Below, piece by piece: positions 12,455 to 24,719 of a DNA stretch of 64,000 bases; within the stretch, counting starts at the first letter, position 1; every line of letters starts with the position of its first letter. The stretch lies in contig NC_135158.1 in the NCBI RefSeq assembly GCF_050948215.1, positions 8,107,822 to 8,171,821 of the forward strand, read 5' to 3'. The stretch is from Halictus rubicundus (lineage: Eukaryota > Arthropoda > Insecta > Hymenoptera > Halictidae). Position numbers and translations under genes: made by a program. The notes beneath the pieces are model-generated. The model did not search any database and was not told the DNA's origin. It worked only from the letters and a program-made list of their open reading frames with translations.

Positions 12455-12523
12455 ATGTTGTCGGACATTTTTAACAGTAACCCTACCGAGCACGAAATGC
12501 GACTGGTGTACGTTGTTTTATAA
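12455..12523 (+). other. Candidate 22-residue small ORF
   Basis: ATG at 12455 in the context CACAACGATG, a fair insect start context, is followed by 22 codons and TAA at 12521. The product begins MLSDIFNSNPTEHEM and has no recognised family or signal peptide. The only reasons to note it are the TATA-like word 52 bp upstream and the start context. Frames of this size are abundant by chance. Confidence 0.08.
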
Positions 12524-15500
12524 AAATTACGGGACTGAATTTATTTGTATTTCTCGCAATTTGTATCGCGATAGGTGCCTGAATGGAGAAATTCGTTTAA
12601 TAATTTCTAATGGAAGCATCTTTGTAATTTCAATAATTACGAGGTAAACGATGTGATACTGGTCATTCGACCGATACCTGTACTATTTTGCAATGATTTT
12701 CAAAAAATTAAAAATTGTTCTATCTAGACGACGACGCGACGGTGTGCCGTATGTTTGAAACAACGGAAGCATATCAGTCGTAAAAAGGGACGAGTGAGAA
12801 TGAAAACAGCAGTTGCGCGAGTCACTCTTCATTTTCCAGGACCGATGAATTATAACGAGAGCCGAGGATCGACTGCGATGAATCAGCCGAGTAGATAATC
12901 ACGCGAGTATATCAGCTGTTATTTGCGCGATAGTTCGTACGGGGCCGTATAACCTTCGTGGTATCCCGTGCGTTATGGTAATAATAAAATAAGCTCTCGC
13001 TTGAATTTATTGGCTAATTATACGCTTATCCCCTTCCCGCGTGGCTAGTCCGCGGCAGAATTTCATCGGGCCTCGTGGATTTATTAAAAAACATAAGAAA
13101 AAAAGGGCCGCCATTGCCTCGGCCCTTTCGTATATCTCGCGTGCCTCGAGCGGCTAACTTACAATCCCCGTGCGCGCTTTTCTATGGCGGTTAAGGATCT
13201 TATTAACGATCGTTAACGTCGTCTCGACTTATTATATTCCCTGGCAATTTATTGTTCGGCAATCGTGCCTGTTTCAGACATTGCAGCTAAATTTCGAGAA
13301 AAGCTGCATCCTAGAAAACCGACTAAATTTATTTTCAGTGCTGGCTTCTAGTCGAATGCTCGGGCAACAGAATTATTACATGGTAAAGTACATGTTCTCG
13401 ACGAGTATGATAATAATTGTTGTACCGGTAATAACGATGTTGCCGGCGATAGTAGCCAATTATTTTGTTAAATACAATTAAATGTGTGTTGTGAGACGAA
13501 ACGAATGCACAGAGAATAAATTCGCGAGGACTCGCTAAAGTAACCGTGTTTGCTCGATAGTACTGAAATCGAATTTACCCGAAGAGATTCATCAAACGAA
13601 GTCGAAGAGCTCGCCGCAGAAAGACGCGTGCTTCGCCGAAGATCGGATGATAATTACAATGCGCGCCGTTGCACCTCGCCGAGCTAATACGTTCGCGGCG
13701 GGGCTGATTAATAGGCCCGTCGAATTTATTATTTGTTAGAAATAAGTTATCCGCCGGTGTTAATTTGTTAGTTGGCCTGGCACGATTAATCACCGGTATC
13801 TGTTCCATATTTTAATATGTGTTATCCGGGAGCCAGTTACGCGGAAGCACCGTTAAAGCAGGAATACAGGCGGCGTGGTCGGTCTTTGTTTGAAAAATCG
13901 ACGTGTGCCCGATCGGTTCCGCCGGTAGTCGCTTTGTCAATCGTACGGAAGATTAATCGACGCTATCGACGAAATCGGATTTTATCTCCGGCGAAACCGG
14001 CGCCAAGAAAAATCCCCGTCCATAATCGAAAATGTTTATCGGCGAGCGTTCGCCTCCTTCTCGATAACGCCGCGAAAGACAGACACGCCGTGAATTATTT
14101 ATTGCTCCGATAAACCCGACTTTTTCCCCTTTGGCTCGCGAATGTCTGTTGATACGGACGGCCGTTCATGGTGGTTCTTTGTCACTTCTTTAAGGGAAGT
14201 ATTCCATATTGCTACTTTATGGTGACCTAAAATGCATTTTTGCTTCATTGGAGTAATTTCGTTGAAAACTTTAACAAAATTTTGAATCATTTATCACGTG
14301 AACATTTTCTTTCAACTTTATGCATAATTTTACAATAACTCTCGGCGAATCGATGCTCTTGAGTTATTTAATTCGTGAAAATTTGTTCGATAGAACTTTA
14401 AATTACCTATAAATATATAATTGTCTAATTTTTCCTTTCACAAAAGTGTCTGAAAAAAGATTGAGCTTCGAGAAAAGTGGCTACCGTCACAGAGATCAAT
14501 TATCCCAGGAATATTTTCATCGGGCAGTAGTAATGGTGATCAATGGCAGTAAATAGTTAGACGAATAGCAATATTTCACGCATGATCGCGGCGTCGGAGA
14601 CCAAGAATAATTTTATTTTATCGTTTATTAGAACCAAGCAAAACAAAGCACGAACGATCGATGGTCACGCGAAGAGGGACGAGGATTAGTATAGTTAGTA
14701 GCTGTAGGAAAATGGCGGGGCTAGTCCGGGCGACAGACGGAGATTGTAATGTACCAGGAAATTTGCCCGGGTCTCGCATTTGTACAATGGCAAGCGGGTA
14801 ACGTCCCAGCTGAATTATGTAAATCCATTTTATTCGCGTTTTCACCGGCTATGACACTCGGCTGCGGAGGTTTCACTTGGAAAGTCAAACGATTTCCATC
14901 GGGAACGATCGCGGAACGAACGGCGAGAACCTAATATCACAATTTAGAAATTGGGACATAATGCTCCACTTACGAGCTACGGTGGTGAAATAACGACGGA
15001 AATCGCCTGGCCGGGTAATTTCTGCGGTTGTTTAACTGCTCCTCAACTGCTCCCCGGCCGGTATCTCAACGGCAGAGCTTATTTTCAATGTTTAGCTCTT
15101 TATTTATCGACGCTCGTGGCAGATTATGCGCTGGGAACTCGGAAAAGAGTGAGACATACCAGAAGATTTATGGTTCTGACATAACCTGTATCTCGTTCTG
15201 CTTGTAATTAGAAAAATCCATTAGAGGACGTAAATAATAACAGTTCGTGCCCAGTTAAATGTTAATCACGAGACCGCGAAGCTTTATACACACTAAAAAT
15301 GTTCTGCGTCAATTTCGTGAACCAGACGTGAAATAAAAATTGATTTCGACCCTTAACAATTTACTTAAATTGAGAATAATACTATGGCGTTCGTAAATTT
15401 CTTTACTAATTTTACTATGTTACGTCTCTTCTACCTGTTTTTGCCATAAACGTGTAAAATCCTCGGTGTATTAATCGATGTTGGTTCCCAACTGAGTACT

Positions 15501-16550
15501 AAAAAGATAAAATTTTTCCGCGTCGATTGCACGTAACAGAAGTGAAAGAAACATTTATTTCGGCTCTGAATAATATTAATAAATTGTGAACGACGTTCGT
15601 AAACTTCTCTAATGTGTCTACTGCTTTCCCATTGCTTCCACTTACTTCTGTCAAAAATGCATAAAATACCCTGTCTATTAACCAATAAATAACTTCAACA
15701 TGACGAGTATTAAGAGGATCGCGAAACGTAATAAAGTATAAACCGAAAGAAAGTTTAATACAATTTCGGCATTTATCTTTTTCGAAACCGTGGAGCGAGA
15801 AAGAAATTCGACGGTTCATTTTGTAAATTACAGCCCGCCCGTGTGATATTCGCGCAACCGTTCGCGTCGAGATAAACTTTACGGGGCATAACAATGATAT
15901 TCCCGCCATTACAAATTTTATGATCGATCACAGCAAGTAGCATTCCATATTCCCCGGCGAACTTTTCTACGTGACGGGGAGTCGGCGACGTCATCGACGC
16001 GCCTCCGACGCGCCGCGATCTTTAAAGCTTGCAAAACGCGCGGCGTTGTGCAAACATTCGTGCCGAGGGGGGACCAATAAAATTTAATATCTCAAGTTTC
16101 GTGCCCTTCGAAAACGCATCCGGAGAAATGCCTGGAATCTCGTAAAACCGAGACGGGACGCGTCGAATTCGTATTCCCGCGAAATTTCTCGATCTGGTAA
16201 TTGCGGGTCGTAAAAAGTTTCACGAAAAAGTTCCCCGGAGCCGGAAGTCGCTGTCGAAAGATTCGCGAGCTATCGATATCTCGCATAATCCTTTGGAGCT
16301 GTCTCCTTTGTCACCCGTGTTTAAAAATTAATTTTTCTGCAAACTTTGTTCAATCCCCGCAAGGCAGTCGTGGCTGGGTTTATTCAAATCTTTACTTACC
16401 AATTTTATTTCGCGTATTTTCGTTAGTCAATTTTCAGTTCCTTAATGGGCCCAATGTAAATAGTTTCTAAATTAATTATAAAGTATTTAGAATGTAGATG
16501 GACTGTAACTCTGAGTCAAAACGAATTTCATTAAACATTACTATGTTATT
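12524..16550. other. AT-rich/CpG-rich mosaic, no gene
   Basis: CG-rich patches (13560-14110, 14690-15080, 15950-16070) alternate with AT-rich DNA. Frames of up to 136 codons (15499-15909, minus) show no domain. Two words of a recurring motif, TTTTTGCCATAAACGTGTAA near 15438 and CAAAAATGCATAAAATACC near 15652, belong to a dispersed family described in the findings. Confidence 0.5.
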
Positions 16551-16561
16551 TTCCACATTCG

Positions 16562-16605
16562 GAGTGTCGACGAAGAGTGTCGACGAAGATCATCGGAAGT
16601 CATCG
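16562..16605. repeat. Short direct duplication
   Basis: GAGTGTCGACGAA occurs twice in a row, followed by the related pair ATCATCGGA/AGTCATCGG. A replication-slippage scale repeat with no evident function. Confidence 0.7.
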
Positions 16606-18625
16606 GTGCCAGCTGTCCGCCATTTTCGCTTCGAGCTTCTTTCGAATTTCTAATGGGAATTAATCCACGGTGCTCGTGACTTTTCATTATTCAGCCATTC
16701 GTCATACATTTTATAGTGTATTATTTCATATTAAATCACGCGCAGCCGTGTGTGTATCCGACAACGGACGCCATTAGACAACCATCTCTGTCAACCGATA
16801 GAAAATGGCCGAGCGCATGGTAATATACTCGTGGCTGCAAGAAATTAATAGACCCGAGATATTTATGCTAATACAAATTTCTGTCGACTGACTCGCGGAA
16901 ACCGAACGCAGAGGCTGCTTTTTTTCCCGCGGCCGGCGAGGTTTCATTGGGTTGTAAACGGAATAAAAATGTTCTTTAAAGCTTTATTGATCTACTAACT
17001 GTGGCGAGTTTTAAATAATCAAGGTCGTAAAACTTGCCGCACTCGGGCAATCAATTTCAGCTCCTTCACGGAGGCTTTAATACGCGACCACTGCATCGAC
17101 ACAAACTGTCCACGACCGCTTTTAATTATATTGAAATTCCTTCTGTGTGAAATGTGGAACCGCCGACTTTCTTTCTTTCTCAGCGAATTCGCAATTTCTT
17201 TGTTTCTTTTATGGAAACTATGTTCACCTGGAAAGGGAAAATTTGTTTCCACGGTTAGTAGACTTTTTATGGGAAAAGCACAGTGAACGTGTCAATATTA
17301 ACAAAAAATCTGCGCACCACTGTCTGATTGTTATTTCACGATGATGTACAGTTCAAACGCTTTTCAAAGTAAATCTGTGAAGTTGGATGTTAGTATTTCA
17401 ATTACTGACGCATTTCATTTGAGAGGTGCCTCGCTCGCAACTTGTTTCGCAAAACCGCGACTTCCCATGAACAATCTCCCGGCGAAAACGTCCACTCGTC
17501 TCATTAAAAGGTTCAATCAAGCCCGGCCAGGAGAAAAATCCAGCTCTCCCCGACAGAAAACAACCACTGAACGCCGGTAACCCCCGATCCCAAAGAAACT
17601 ACCGGTGCGTGGATCCCGCTCGTGGATCAAACGATCAAATAAATCACCATCAAACCGCCTGGCACTCGATTTGTTCAATCGTACTCCGCGTTGCTGAAAA
17701 ATCGGCATCGAAAGTCCGCCTTTCTCTGGCGGCGCGCATGTTTCATTACCGCATTAATTGGATGTTATTTTTTGATGATCAGGTGGGTGAGCTCGCGCCC
17801 ATGCCAGGTCGCCGCCATTAATAACGGAAGACGGAACAGAGTACCGAGTAATACGCGAATATCGATAATAAGTTCGCTCGCGCGCGAGCGTTTTACGATT
17901 TTCGCGGCGAAATCGTTTCGCGATTGGCAACCATAAGGCCTCACCTAGCGAGAGAGTCGAAAGGTCGCCGTGAACCTGGTTGCCATCGATCTCGTCTGGA
18001 TCGATGAATAGAATGATTAACGTCTACCGGAGGAATTTTCCGGACTCTTCCACCTACGCGAGGCAAGCACGATGCACGCGCGTCTGCAATTGCCCACGGA
18101 TAATTATTAATTAGCGTTAGGTTAGTGGGGGTCCGACAGGTTCACCGGTGAGCGGAGGAGTTTCTTGATAGCAGATCAAGATAAACCCCTTGATTCGCAT
18201 GGGAAACTCGTGTTTTTTTTTCTTCTTCTTCTTTTTCCGCTCGCGAAGACCGATCATTCTTAATTACTCCGGCGATGTGTTTGCCGAAGAAGAATTTCGT
18301 TGGGAAAAGAGGCTGCGGAGAATCAACTTCTGTATATTGGGTGGTGAACAGAGATTTATTATACTCATCTGGACGAACAAAATGCTAATCTTTTCCTCTG
18401 ATTTGTACTACTCGAAATCGAAGTGCACTCTTTTCACACCAAAATGAAAATTCTTATTCGTGCGTCACACCTTCGAGAAATTTCCGATACGTTTACTGGA
18501 AATACACCGACGGTGAAAATATAAAGATTATTTTAAATGTTTAAATTCCATCGCAATGATTTCTCCTTTAAAGATTCCAACGCGTCTAGATAAAATTCGT
18601 TTTCAGCAATCAAGTTCGCCGGGAA
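16606..18625. other. Noncoding mosaic DNA
   Basis: No gene recognised. A 16 bp perfect palindrome CGCTCGCGCGCGAGCG lies at 17875-17890, and a T/C-rich run at 18213-18237. A POU-like word ATGCTAATACAAAT lies near 16866. Short frames of up to 85 codons show no domain. Confidence 0.5.
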
Positions 18626-18672
18626 ATTAATTTTTAAAGACGAGTGACACAGCGATGCATCGATTCCAAAGA

Positions 18673-18990
18673 ACAAGAAGCGAAGATTTCAGTGGTCGTC
18701 GAAGCGCTCGGCATCCTGGCGCGTGACTGAAGCGATGACCCTCGCCGCGAGAAGTTCATCGGACTGAAAACAGGCTTTCTAAAAAAATTAATTTTCAAAA
18801 ATAGCTAACGAAGAGCCGCATTAAAGAAGAACGAGGGAATCACGTCACCCGGACGCGTACGGGCACAGCGGTCGACAAGAAGCGAACGTTTCGGTGGTCG
18901 TTGGAGCAATCAGCATGCTCGTTCGCTTAAATCTTGACGCGTGACGACGGTGTCTTGTACTCTTCGTCGAACTAAAAACACGAAACCGCG
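18673..18990. repeat. Old imperfect tandem duplication
   Basis: ACAAGAAGCGAAGATTTCAG with its downstream text (18673-18778) recurs, diverged, from 18875 (ACAAGAAGCGAACGTTTCGG) to about 18990, a spacing of about 202 bp. Shared words include GTGGTCGT, GGCGCGTGAC/GACGCGTGAC and TCATCGGACTGAAAACA/TCGTCGAACTAAAAACA. Indels separate the copies, so the duplication is old. Confidence 0.65.
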
Positions 18991-20180
18991 AGAACAAGGA
19001 ATTATTGTCCTGTTCGACGACGGAGTTGGCGCTTCCAGGTTCGCGAAAAAGTTCGGCTGGAGGCCGTCCGAAAAGGGTGCCGGTCGCCTCGATAAATTTC
19101 TCGGCGCCATCGCAAGAATCCCGGAGAGCAAGGCTGACCGGGCACTAAGGCGGCCCGGGAAAAATGCGTAGCGCCACGAAGCGGAGGATCCTTTCTTCCT
19201 TTTCCTCCAAGGACCGGCGACGACCAAGGAGATCGCCGCGACTTTTACACCGGCCCGGCTCGCCCGTGACAATTAAACGCAATTGTACGGGAAGGGCCCT
19301 GAACAAAGCTTCTCGCTGACATCCGGCGAACAAAGAGGTCCTTTCCCGGCGCATTTCCAACAGATTCGTTCATTTGTTTCTTGACGCGTCCTTTTGTGAC
19401 TCGACCTAGCCGTACCTCTTTCTCTCTCCCGTGCCGCGGTCTGGTTTATTTATAGTGATCCGTGTCTGCGTCGTCGCGCCGCTTTACGGTTGTCCTTAAA
19501 TGATCGAATTTATGCGTCCTGCTGGAATTCAAGATGCCGCGGGGGATGCCCTCATTCGCGGCTCTATTGCCGCGATACACTGGGTTTGTCGTTTAACACG
19601 ACATCGTTAATGCGCCGTTACCCTGGTTGTATTCTTCATTTTATCCCGTGTTCCTCCAGACGTAATTTTAGTGAATTTTGTAGAGTGCGCGGTACCGACT
19701 ACCCTTGTGCTAGAACATCGAGCCAGACTCACATTTTGATCTGCTAAATTTGATTGTTGTCGGTACATGTCCATCGGAGAATACAAACTTCCTTCTTCTT
19801 CTAACGAAGTTTCTGATTAAGAAAGGAATTCTAAACACCGAAATCGTAAAATAAATTGTAGCACAAAGGGGTTAATAAAATATCTTTTATGTTGATGGTA
19901 GTAATTTATGGCTACAGGACACTGGCGATCATCAATTCAACGGGAATCGTCTCGAGCAGCTACGCAAATTATCACTCGCAGCGTGTTCCAAGGAAATTAC
20001 AGCGGAAAGTGTGCAAGTAATTTTTCAGAGCGACGCGGCCGAAAACAATTAATTAAGATGCCAGTACGGTTAAGGGAATAGCGCGAGCGAAAGGCGGAGA
20101 TGGATTCGTGGCCGATTACCTTCAGGAATCCGAGTTCTCGTTCGATTACTTCCGTATTTCGTGTCCCGTGGCCGTGCGCC
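18991..20180. other. CpG-rich then mixed noncoding DNA
   Basis: A CG-rich block to about 19360 holds overlapping frames on both strands (the longest 120 codons, minus). None resembles a known protein. From 19400 the DNA becomes balanced. Nothing recognised. Confidence 0.5.
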
Positions 20181-20182
20181 GG

Positions 20183-20186
<4 letters not shown>

Positions 20187-20244
<58 letters not shown>

Positions 20245-20254
20245 TTCTCTTCCG
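20187..20254. repeat. CT microsatellite
   Basis: A pure CT run of about 50 bp (20187-20236) followed by an imperfect CT/T tail. On the minus strand it reads as a run of Arg-Glu codons, which explains an artefactual open frame there. Confidence 0.97.
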
Positions 20255-21094
20255 AACGGGGTACGCGTATGATGTATCAACGAATGAAATCACTTTAGCT
20301 TTCAGTTGAAATTGATGCGCCTCGTGTTCCGCGTTACGGCGGTCTGTCGCCGGTGACGTCGCTTCACAGGCTTAACTTGATCGTTTTAATTAAGGGGTCG
20401 CCAGCCGAGAGCGCCTCCGACGAGCATTTGACTCGACGAGGGAGAAAGAATGAAATTGAAATTGATTTACACGCTTCGTTCGCGCGTACGAGGAATCCCT
20501 GCGGATTGAGACATTAGAGCTTTTAGAGATTTGCCTCGATACCGAAATATTCGATATCAGTATCAAATTGAGTGTTCAAGATTGATTTTCGTCCCGCTTT
20601 ACAAGAAAATTCGACACCCCGCGTGGCGTGAAATATATTTTATTATCGGACGCGAAAAAAAAATAAATGACAGCAGTGTCAAATCTCTGCTTTCACTGGG
20701 GCTTGTATATGACCCAGAAAGAATTTGCATACGGCCGTAGCTGCCCGGTGTGGGCCGAACAGCAGCCCACAAAGGTTCGGCCGTGAATTATCGGCGCTGA
20801 TGGGGATCCAGGAACGAGCACGCGCTCGTGCGCTACCGAATGCTCATTACCGGGCAACGCTCGGCCCGAGCGGGCAATATCGCTCGTGACTCATGCCACG
20901 CGAGTAAAAGCCCCGAGTAATGAAGCCCCCGCGAGTTCGACCGAGGAAAAAGAAGGATTCGGGCTTCCAGAGTCGGACCACCGGCTACGAGGGATCTTCG
21001 AGATCCGCCTCGAACTAGCCGAGAGATCCTACGAAAAAGGGTTTACCTCTTGGGCAGTGAAACTGAAATTTTTTCGGAGCGGAGCCACCGGACG
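20255..21094. other. Mixed DNA with CpG-rich block
   Basis: CG-rich from about 20720 to 21060, with palindromic words such as GAGCACGCGCTCGTGC near 20815. A 70-codon plus-strand frame (20886-21098) is Glu/Arg-rich and not recognised. No defensible gene. Confidence 0.45.
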
Positions 21095-21119
21095 ATGAAT
21101 CGCTTTTACCTCGGTAAGT
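21095..21119 (+). other. ATG followed by a good splice donor (weak exon hint)
   Basis: An ATG at 21095 is followed by six open codons and then CTCG before GTAAGTG at 21114, a near-ideal 5' splice site, just after a CG-rich block that could be a 5' leader. The coding piece would be only 19 bp. GTAAGT words are expected many times per window by chance, so this is a hint only. Confidence 0.08.
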
Positions 21120-21447
21120 GTGCATCGCAGTGGTTTAGAATCGTGATATTTGTCGTGAATGTACTTTATGTCACTCGTACAAGCAGTTAAAACTTTATAG
21201 GTATTCACAGTGCCTCGCGTAGTAATTATTCAAGTTTCTTTCGGTTCGAGAGCCTAGTACCAAACGCGCACCTGATAGATGCATAGCACCTGCAGCATGA
21301 TACACATAGGGTACCCTGTTTCCATCGGACGGTTTAACATCTGAAATAAACCGGGCTCCCCGTGCATTCGACTTTCACATAATCGCTTTTATCGTCAATC
21401 GATCCTTTGGTTGCGTTCGATTGCGCAATTTGTCAGTCGTAACGTAC

Positions 21448-21523
21448 CTCTATCTCTCTCCCTCCCTCCCTCTCTCTCTCTCTCTCCCTCTCTCTCTCAC
21501 CGTTTCTCTGTCTGTCTCTCTGG
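21448..21523. repeat. Imperfect CT microsatellite
   Basis: CT, CCCT and CTGT units run for about 75 bp. Frames read through it on both strands as Leu-Ser and Arg-Glu repeats and are artefacts. Confidence 0.95.
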
Positions 21524-22678
21524 ATGCGATCTTCCGCAAACGTCGTTCGATTCTCCGCGAGATTACCTCTAAAGACCGATCGAAATTTCCGCGCGGCCAA
21601 TTTATTCTTTCGACGGTAAATCACAGCCGACCCGTGCGTGCCACGACCCACACCGACACACACATACACACGGACAGGAACAGTTTATGGGTCATGTACA
21701 AATGCAGTGAAAGCAGAGATTTGACAGTCGCATCATTTTTTCCTGGCCCTTCGGGGGGTGACCGTGATTTATCGGCTTCCATTGGACGACGGTGAATTAA
21801 TGTCACCCGTCGACAAAAAGAGCCGGAGCTCGAACAACAGTTTTTCTTGATACGGGATACTTTATACTTTACAATGTAAAAGCTGCTCTTCGACCAAATC
21901 GAGCCCGAGTTGTAAATTTGGAAAGAAAGTGCCCGAAAATTTCACTGTGCATCTTCGGTATGTCTTCACTCACAATTTTTCAATTCTCTGAAAATATGTG
22001 GAGATATTCTGTCAAATTTATTTTATATTCTTCTGCGAAGAGAATGTAGCATCAGACAAAATTTACTTGAATCGTTAGTAAACAATTGAAGGCGGTAGAA
22101 AATTGTTTTCGTCAGAACTTTTAGTTGTAACAAACGAAGTAGTTTTGCCACTATCCAAATCTCTTGGGAAAAAAAAACGCGTTAAAACAATTTAGTGCAG
22201 TCCACCGCGTTTACAACGTGCCAAAGTGTTCTTAGAACCTGGACTCTCGGGAAGCGCAGCAATTTCATCGGCCGTTAGTATACATCACGCAGACCTCTCA
22301 TAGAAGGTAGCTTTGGAGGAGTCTCTGAACCACCGCACAGCTCGTCGAGAAAGAAAAAGCAACGAAAAACCGCCAGAAAGCGGCACAAAGAGGAACAAAC
22401 GAGCACAGTCTTACTATTTGTAGAACGGGCCAGCATAAATTGTCCCTTTCCATTAGCGAGCCCCGAAATCCTATGAAAGGGACTCGAACGACGCGACATC
22501 TTTCTTCGGCTTTGCAACGTTGGCCGGTTTCAAGGAACACTGAAAATACTCGAAAAAATTACGAGGCAGCTCGCGCGGATCATCCCTTTTGTCCGGTCGC
22601 CAACGAAACCAGAGGCCGGAGCCACTTCCGAGGGACACATTAAGTCGGGCCCGGTCGCCGTCGTAACTCACGCCTAAG
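21524..22678. other. Noncoding DNA
   Basis: AT-rich in 21840-22200, otherwise balanced. Several frames of 60 to 82 codons overlap on both strands, none recognised. Confidence 0.5.
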
Positions 22679-22712
22679 CCCCCCTCCCCCCTCCCCCATC
22701 CGGGCCCCACCC
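22679..22712 (-). other. G-quadruplex-prone C tracts
   Basis: The plus strand has C6, C6 and C5 runs separated by single T, then CCCC-A-CCCC after a short spacer. The minus strand therefore carries at least four G tracts with very short loops, a strong G-quadruplex pattern (i-motif on the plus strand). Function unknown. Confidence 0.6.
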
Positions 22713-22866
22713 CGGCCAATTATTTATCACCATTAATGTCCCGCGTACCGGACAGGGAAAGCAGAGGTTTGACACTTATGAAGCCACTTTTTCTCACCCC
22801 CGCGCGCCGTAACGATATTTCAGGGACGAAGGCACGCGCCCCGCGAAACGATCCAGGCTCCGCTGT

Positions 22867-22952
22867 GGATCCGGCCCCCCCCCCCTTTAACGCGCACTTT
22901 AATTTCTCCTCGCTTAACGGCCTCAGGGACGATCGTTAAGGGAGACATTAAG
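22867..22952. repeat. Dispersed direct repeat, copy 1
   Basis: From GGATCCGGCC through GCACTTTAATTTCT, CGCTTAA and GATCGTTAAG to GACATTAAG, this 86 bp stretch matches 23529-23614 in order and overall length. It includes an 11 bp C run at 22875-22885 that copy 2 lacks. Confidence 0.8.
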
Positions 22953-23528
22953 GTGCTCCATAACTTTCGTGAGACGAGACTAATCGGTTTTTTTCATTTT
23001 CGATGATCTAACGATACCGATCCAACGACAGAACTTTCTTGCCTTTTTAACCCTTAGCACTCGGATGGTGACTGTAAGGCACCACTAAAAATTGCTGTAT
23101 CATTATTTAAAATAGTATCATCAAAATTCCTATTCGGTTATTATTAGTATCTTCAACAGATGTTATTCATTAATGAACTATCCCAACTATGGGAATTAAA
23201 ATAGATGCTTCACCGGGTCGAATTAATCAAATATCATTAATTTCTTTACGTCCTGGTATATTTTACCAGGACGAATAGTATTATCATTTTTTATATTATT
23301 AAATTCGTTTATAAATTACTAAGCATTTCAGTATTGCACGAGTAAATTGCACAATTATAGATGCAAAATATTCTAGGACGGAAGAAATGTTTCGTTTTGG
23401 AGTGAAAATAGCTTCGATCGCGAAGGGTTAATTGTTTTTTAACTTCAGATCCGAGGGCTGTTTCGATCAGAAAATGCACAATACAGCACAGATTAAGCAC
23501 ACACAGACACGTGTCCGCTTTATTATTT
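22953..23528. other. AT-rich noncoding DNA between repeat copies
   Basis: AT-rich spacer with an imperfect inverted word pair TACGTCCTGGTA/TACCAGGACG near 23247-23274. Nothing else seen. Confidence 0.5.
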
Positions 23529-23614
23529 GGATCCGGCCCCGCTTTAGCGAGCACTTTAATTTCTGGCCGCTTAAGAGGCGATCATCTCTAATGATCGTTA
23601 AGAGGGACATTAAG
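23529..23614. repeat. Dispersed direct repeat, copy 2
   Basis: Second copy of the 86 bp repeat at 22867-22952, 662 bp away in the same orientation. The two share GGATCCGGCCCC, GCACTTTAATTTCT, GATCGTTAAG and GACATTAAG with diverged text between. A 201-codon plus-strand frame (23432-24037) runs through it but shows no domain and is probably chance. Confidence 0.8.
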
Positions 23615-23987
23615 ACGCTAGAGGCTTTGCCCCGGCTGTTCGTTAGACGGACCCCCCTTGTTGAAGCCTGCGAGACACTCCTGGTATACCGGGCACAGGG
23701 GTTTCACTCTCTTGCGGGTTTTATTAAGATGCGTATGTGCATGAATCCGGCTTTCTGCAATAATAATGCGATACACGTGGCCGGTACACACGCGTGTTCC
23801 TTATGTTACAGCGCCGAACGAGCTTATGAAGGTCGACTTTCACGCGGAATTAGCGATGAGCTGCTCGTGCGCGTTCGCGGGAGGATTTCCACAAACTATA
23901 TGGCGTTTGTTTGCCGATTATGCTCGCAACTGGACTGCGAATATTCGTGCAAACATTTTCTGTATCAATTGCCAGATTATGGAACCT

Positions 23988-24240
23988 GGTCCGGGAAATT
24001 TTTAATTTACAAGTTGATGGTAATATATCGACAGTAGTAGATTCTTTTAATTTTTAATCGCCGTAAAAATGATTGAAGGAGACACAAAAATATTTTTTCC
24101 CAGCTTTCCAGTACCCGGCAATCGGTCCAGGAAATTTTTATTTTACAAGTTGATGGTAATACATCGGTACTTGTAGATTCTTTCACCATTACAAACATGA
24201 TTGAAGGAGAAAGAAATTTTGTTTTGCCAGCTTCCAAATT
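23988..24240. repeat. Tandem duplication, period 136 bp
   Basis: GGTCCGGGAAATTTTTAATT at 23988 and GGTCCAGGAAATTTTTATTT at 24124 start two copies that share ACAAGTTGATGGTAATA, GTAGATTCTTT, ATGATTGAAGGAGA and CCAGCTT. Divergence is roughly 20%, so this is not recent. A 102-codon minus-strand frame crosses both copies but is out of phase between them (136 is not a multiple of three). Confidence 0.9.
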
Positions 24241-24699
24241 GTAACGCACATCTTCGATACACTCTTCATCAACAAAAGAGAAGACATATCTCAACGTTAT
24301 TTTTAATTGCTCCATAAAGGAGGCCAGACTTTCGCGAGCGCAAACTTTTGGCAGACAGTGTACGTCCTTCCTACGACAGTCCTTCCACTCTAGAATGGAT
24401 CTTCTAGTAGAATAGGTCTTCTAAAACACAATTGGCCTCTGTTATGCAAAGTCGTGTTGATGAGAACGATAGAGCGCTGGCTCGCATAGCTCCTCGAATT
24501 AGAAGATTCGCGATTAAGGGGTGCCGGTCGCCAAGGCATCGCCTAATGCATAACACAGTGACGGTCTCGTCCTTTCCGTTCCCCTTGCTCGAACAGAGAA
24601 GCAATATGCCTTCCGTAATTTATAATTTCCCGTGGACAGATACGGGAGCCCATCACGCTCGTCGTAATTAAATCTCGCCTTCCTGGGCAATCCCGGCTT
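24241..24699. other. Noncoding DNA
   Basis: Balanced sequence with short frames on both strands. No gene, repeat or RNA recognised. Confidence 0.5.
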
Positions 24700-24719
24700 C
24701 CCCCCACCCCCCACCCTCC
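24700..24719 (-). other. C-tract cluster, G-quadruplex-prone
   Basis: C6-A-C6-A-CCC-T-CC on the plus strand gives four close G tracts on the minus strand. Confidence 0.55.

Noticed and set aside
20187..20254. Frames with long Ser-Leu or Arg-Glu runs
   Set aside because: They are translations of the CT microsatellite.
23432..24037. A 201-codon plus-strand frame
   Set aside because: It crosses an 86 bp dispersed repeat copy and the start of a 136 bp tandem duplication, and its product resembles no family I know.
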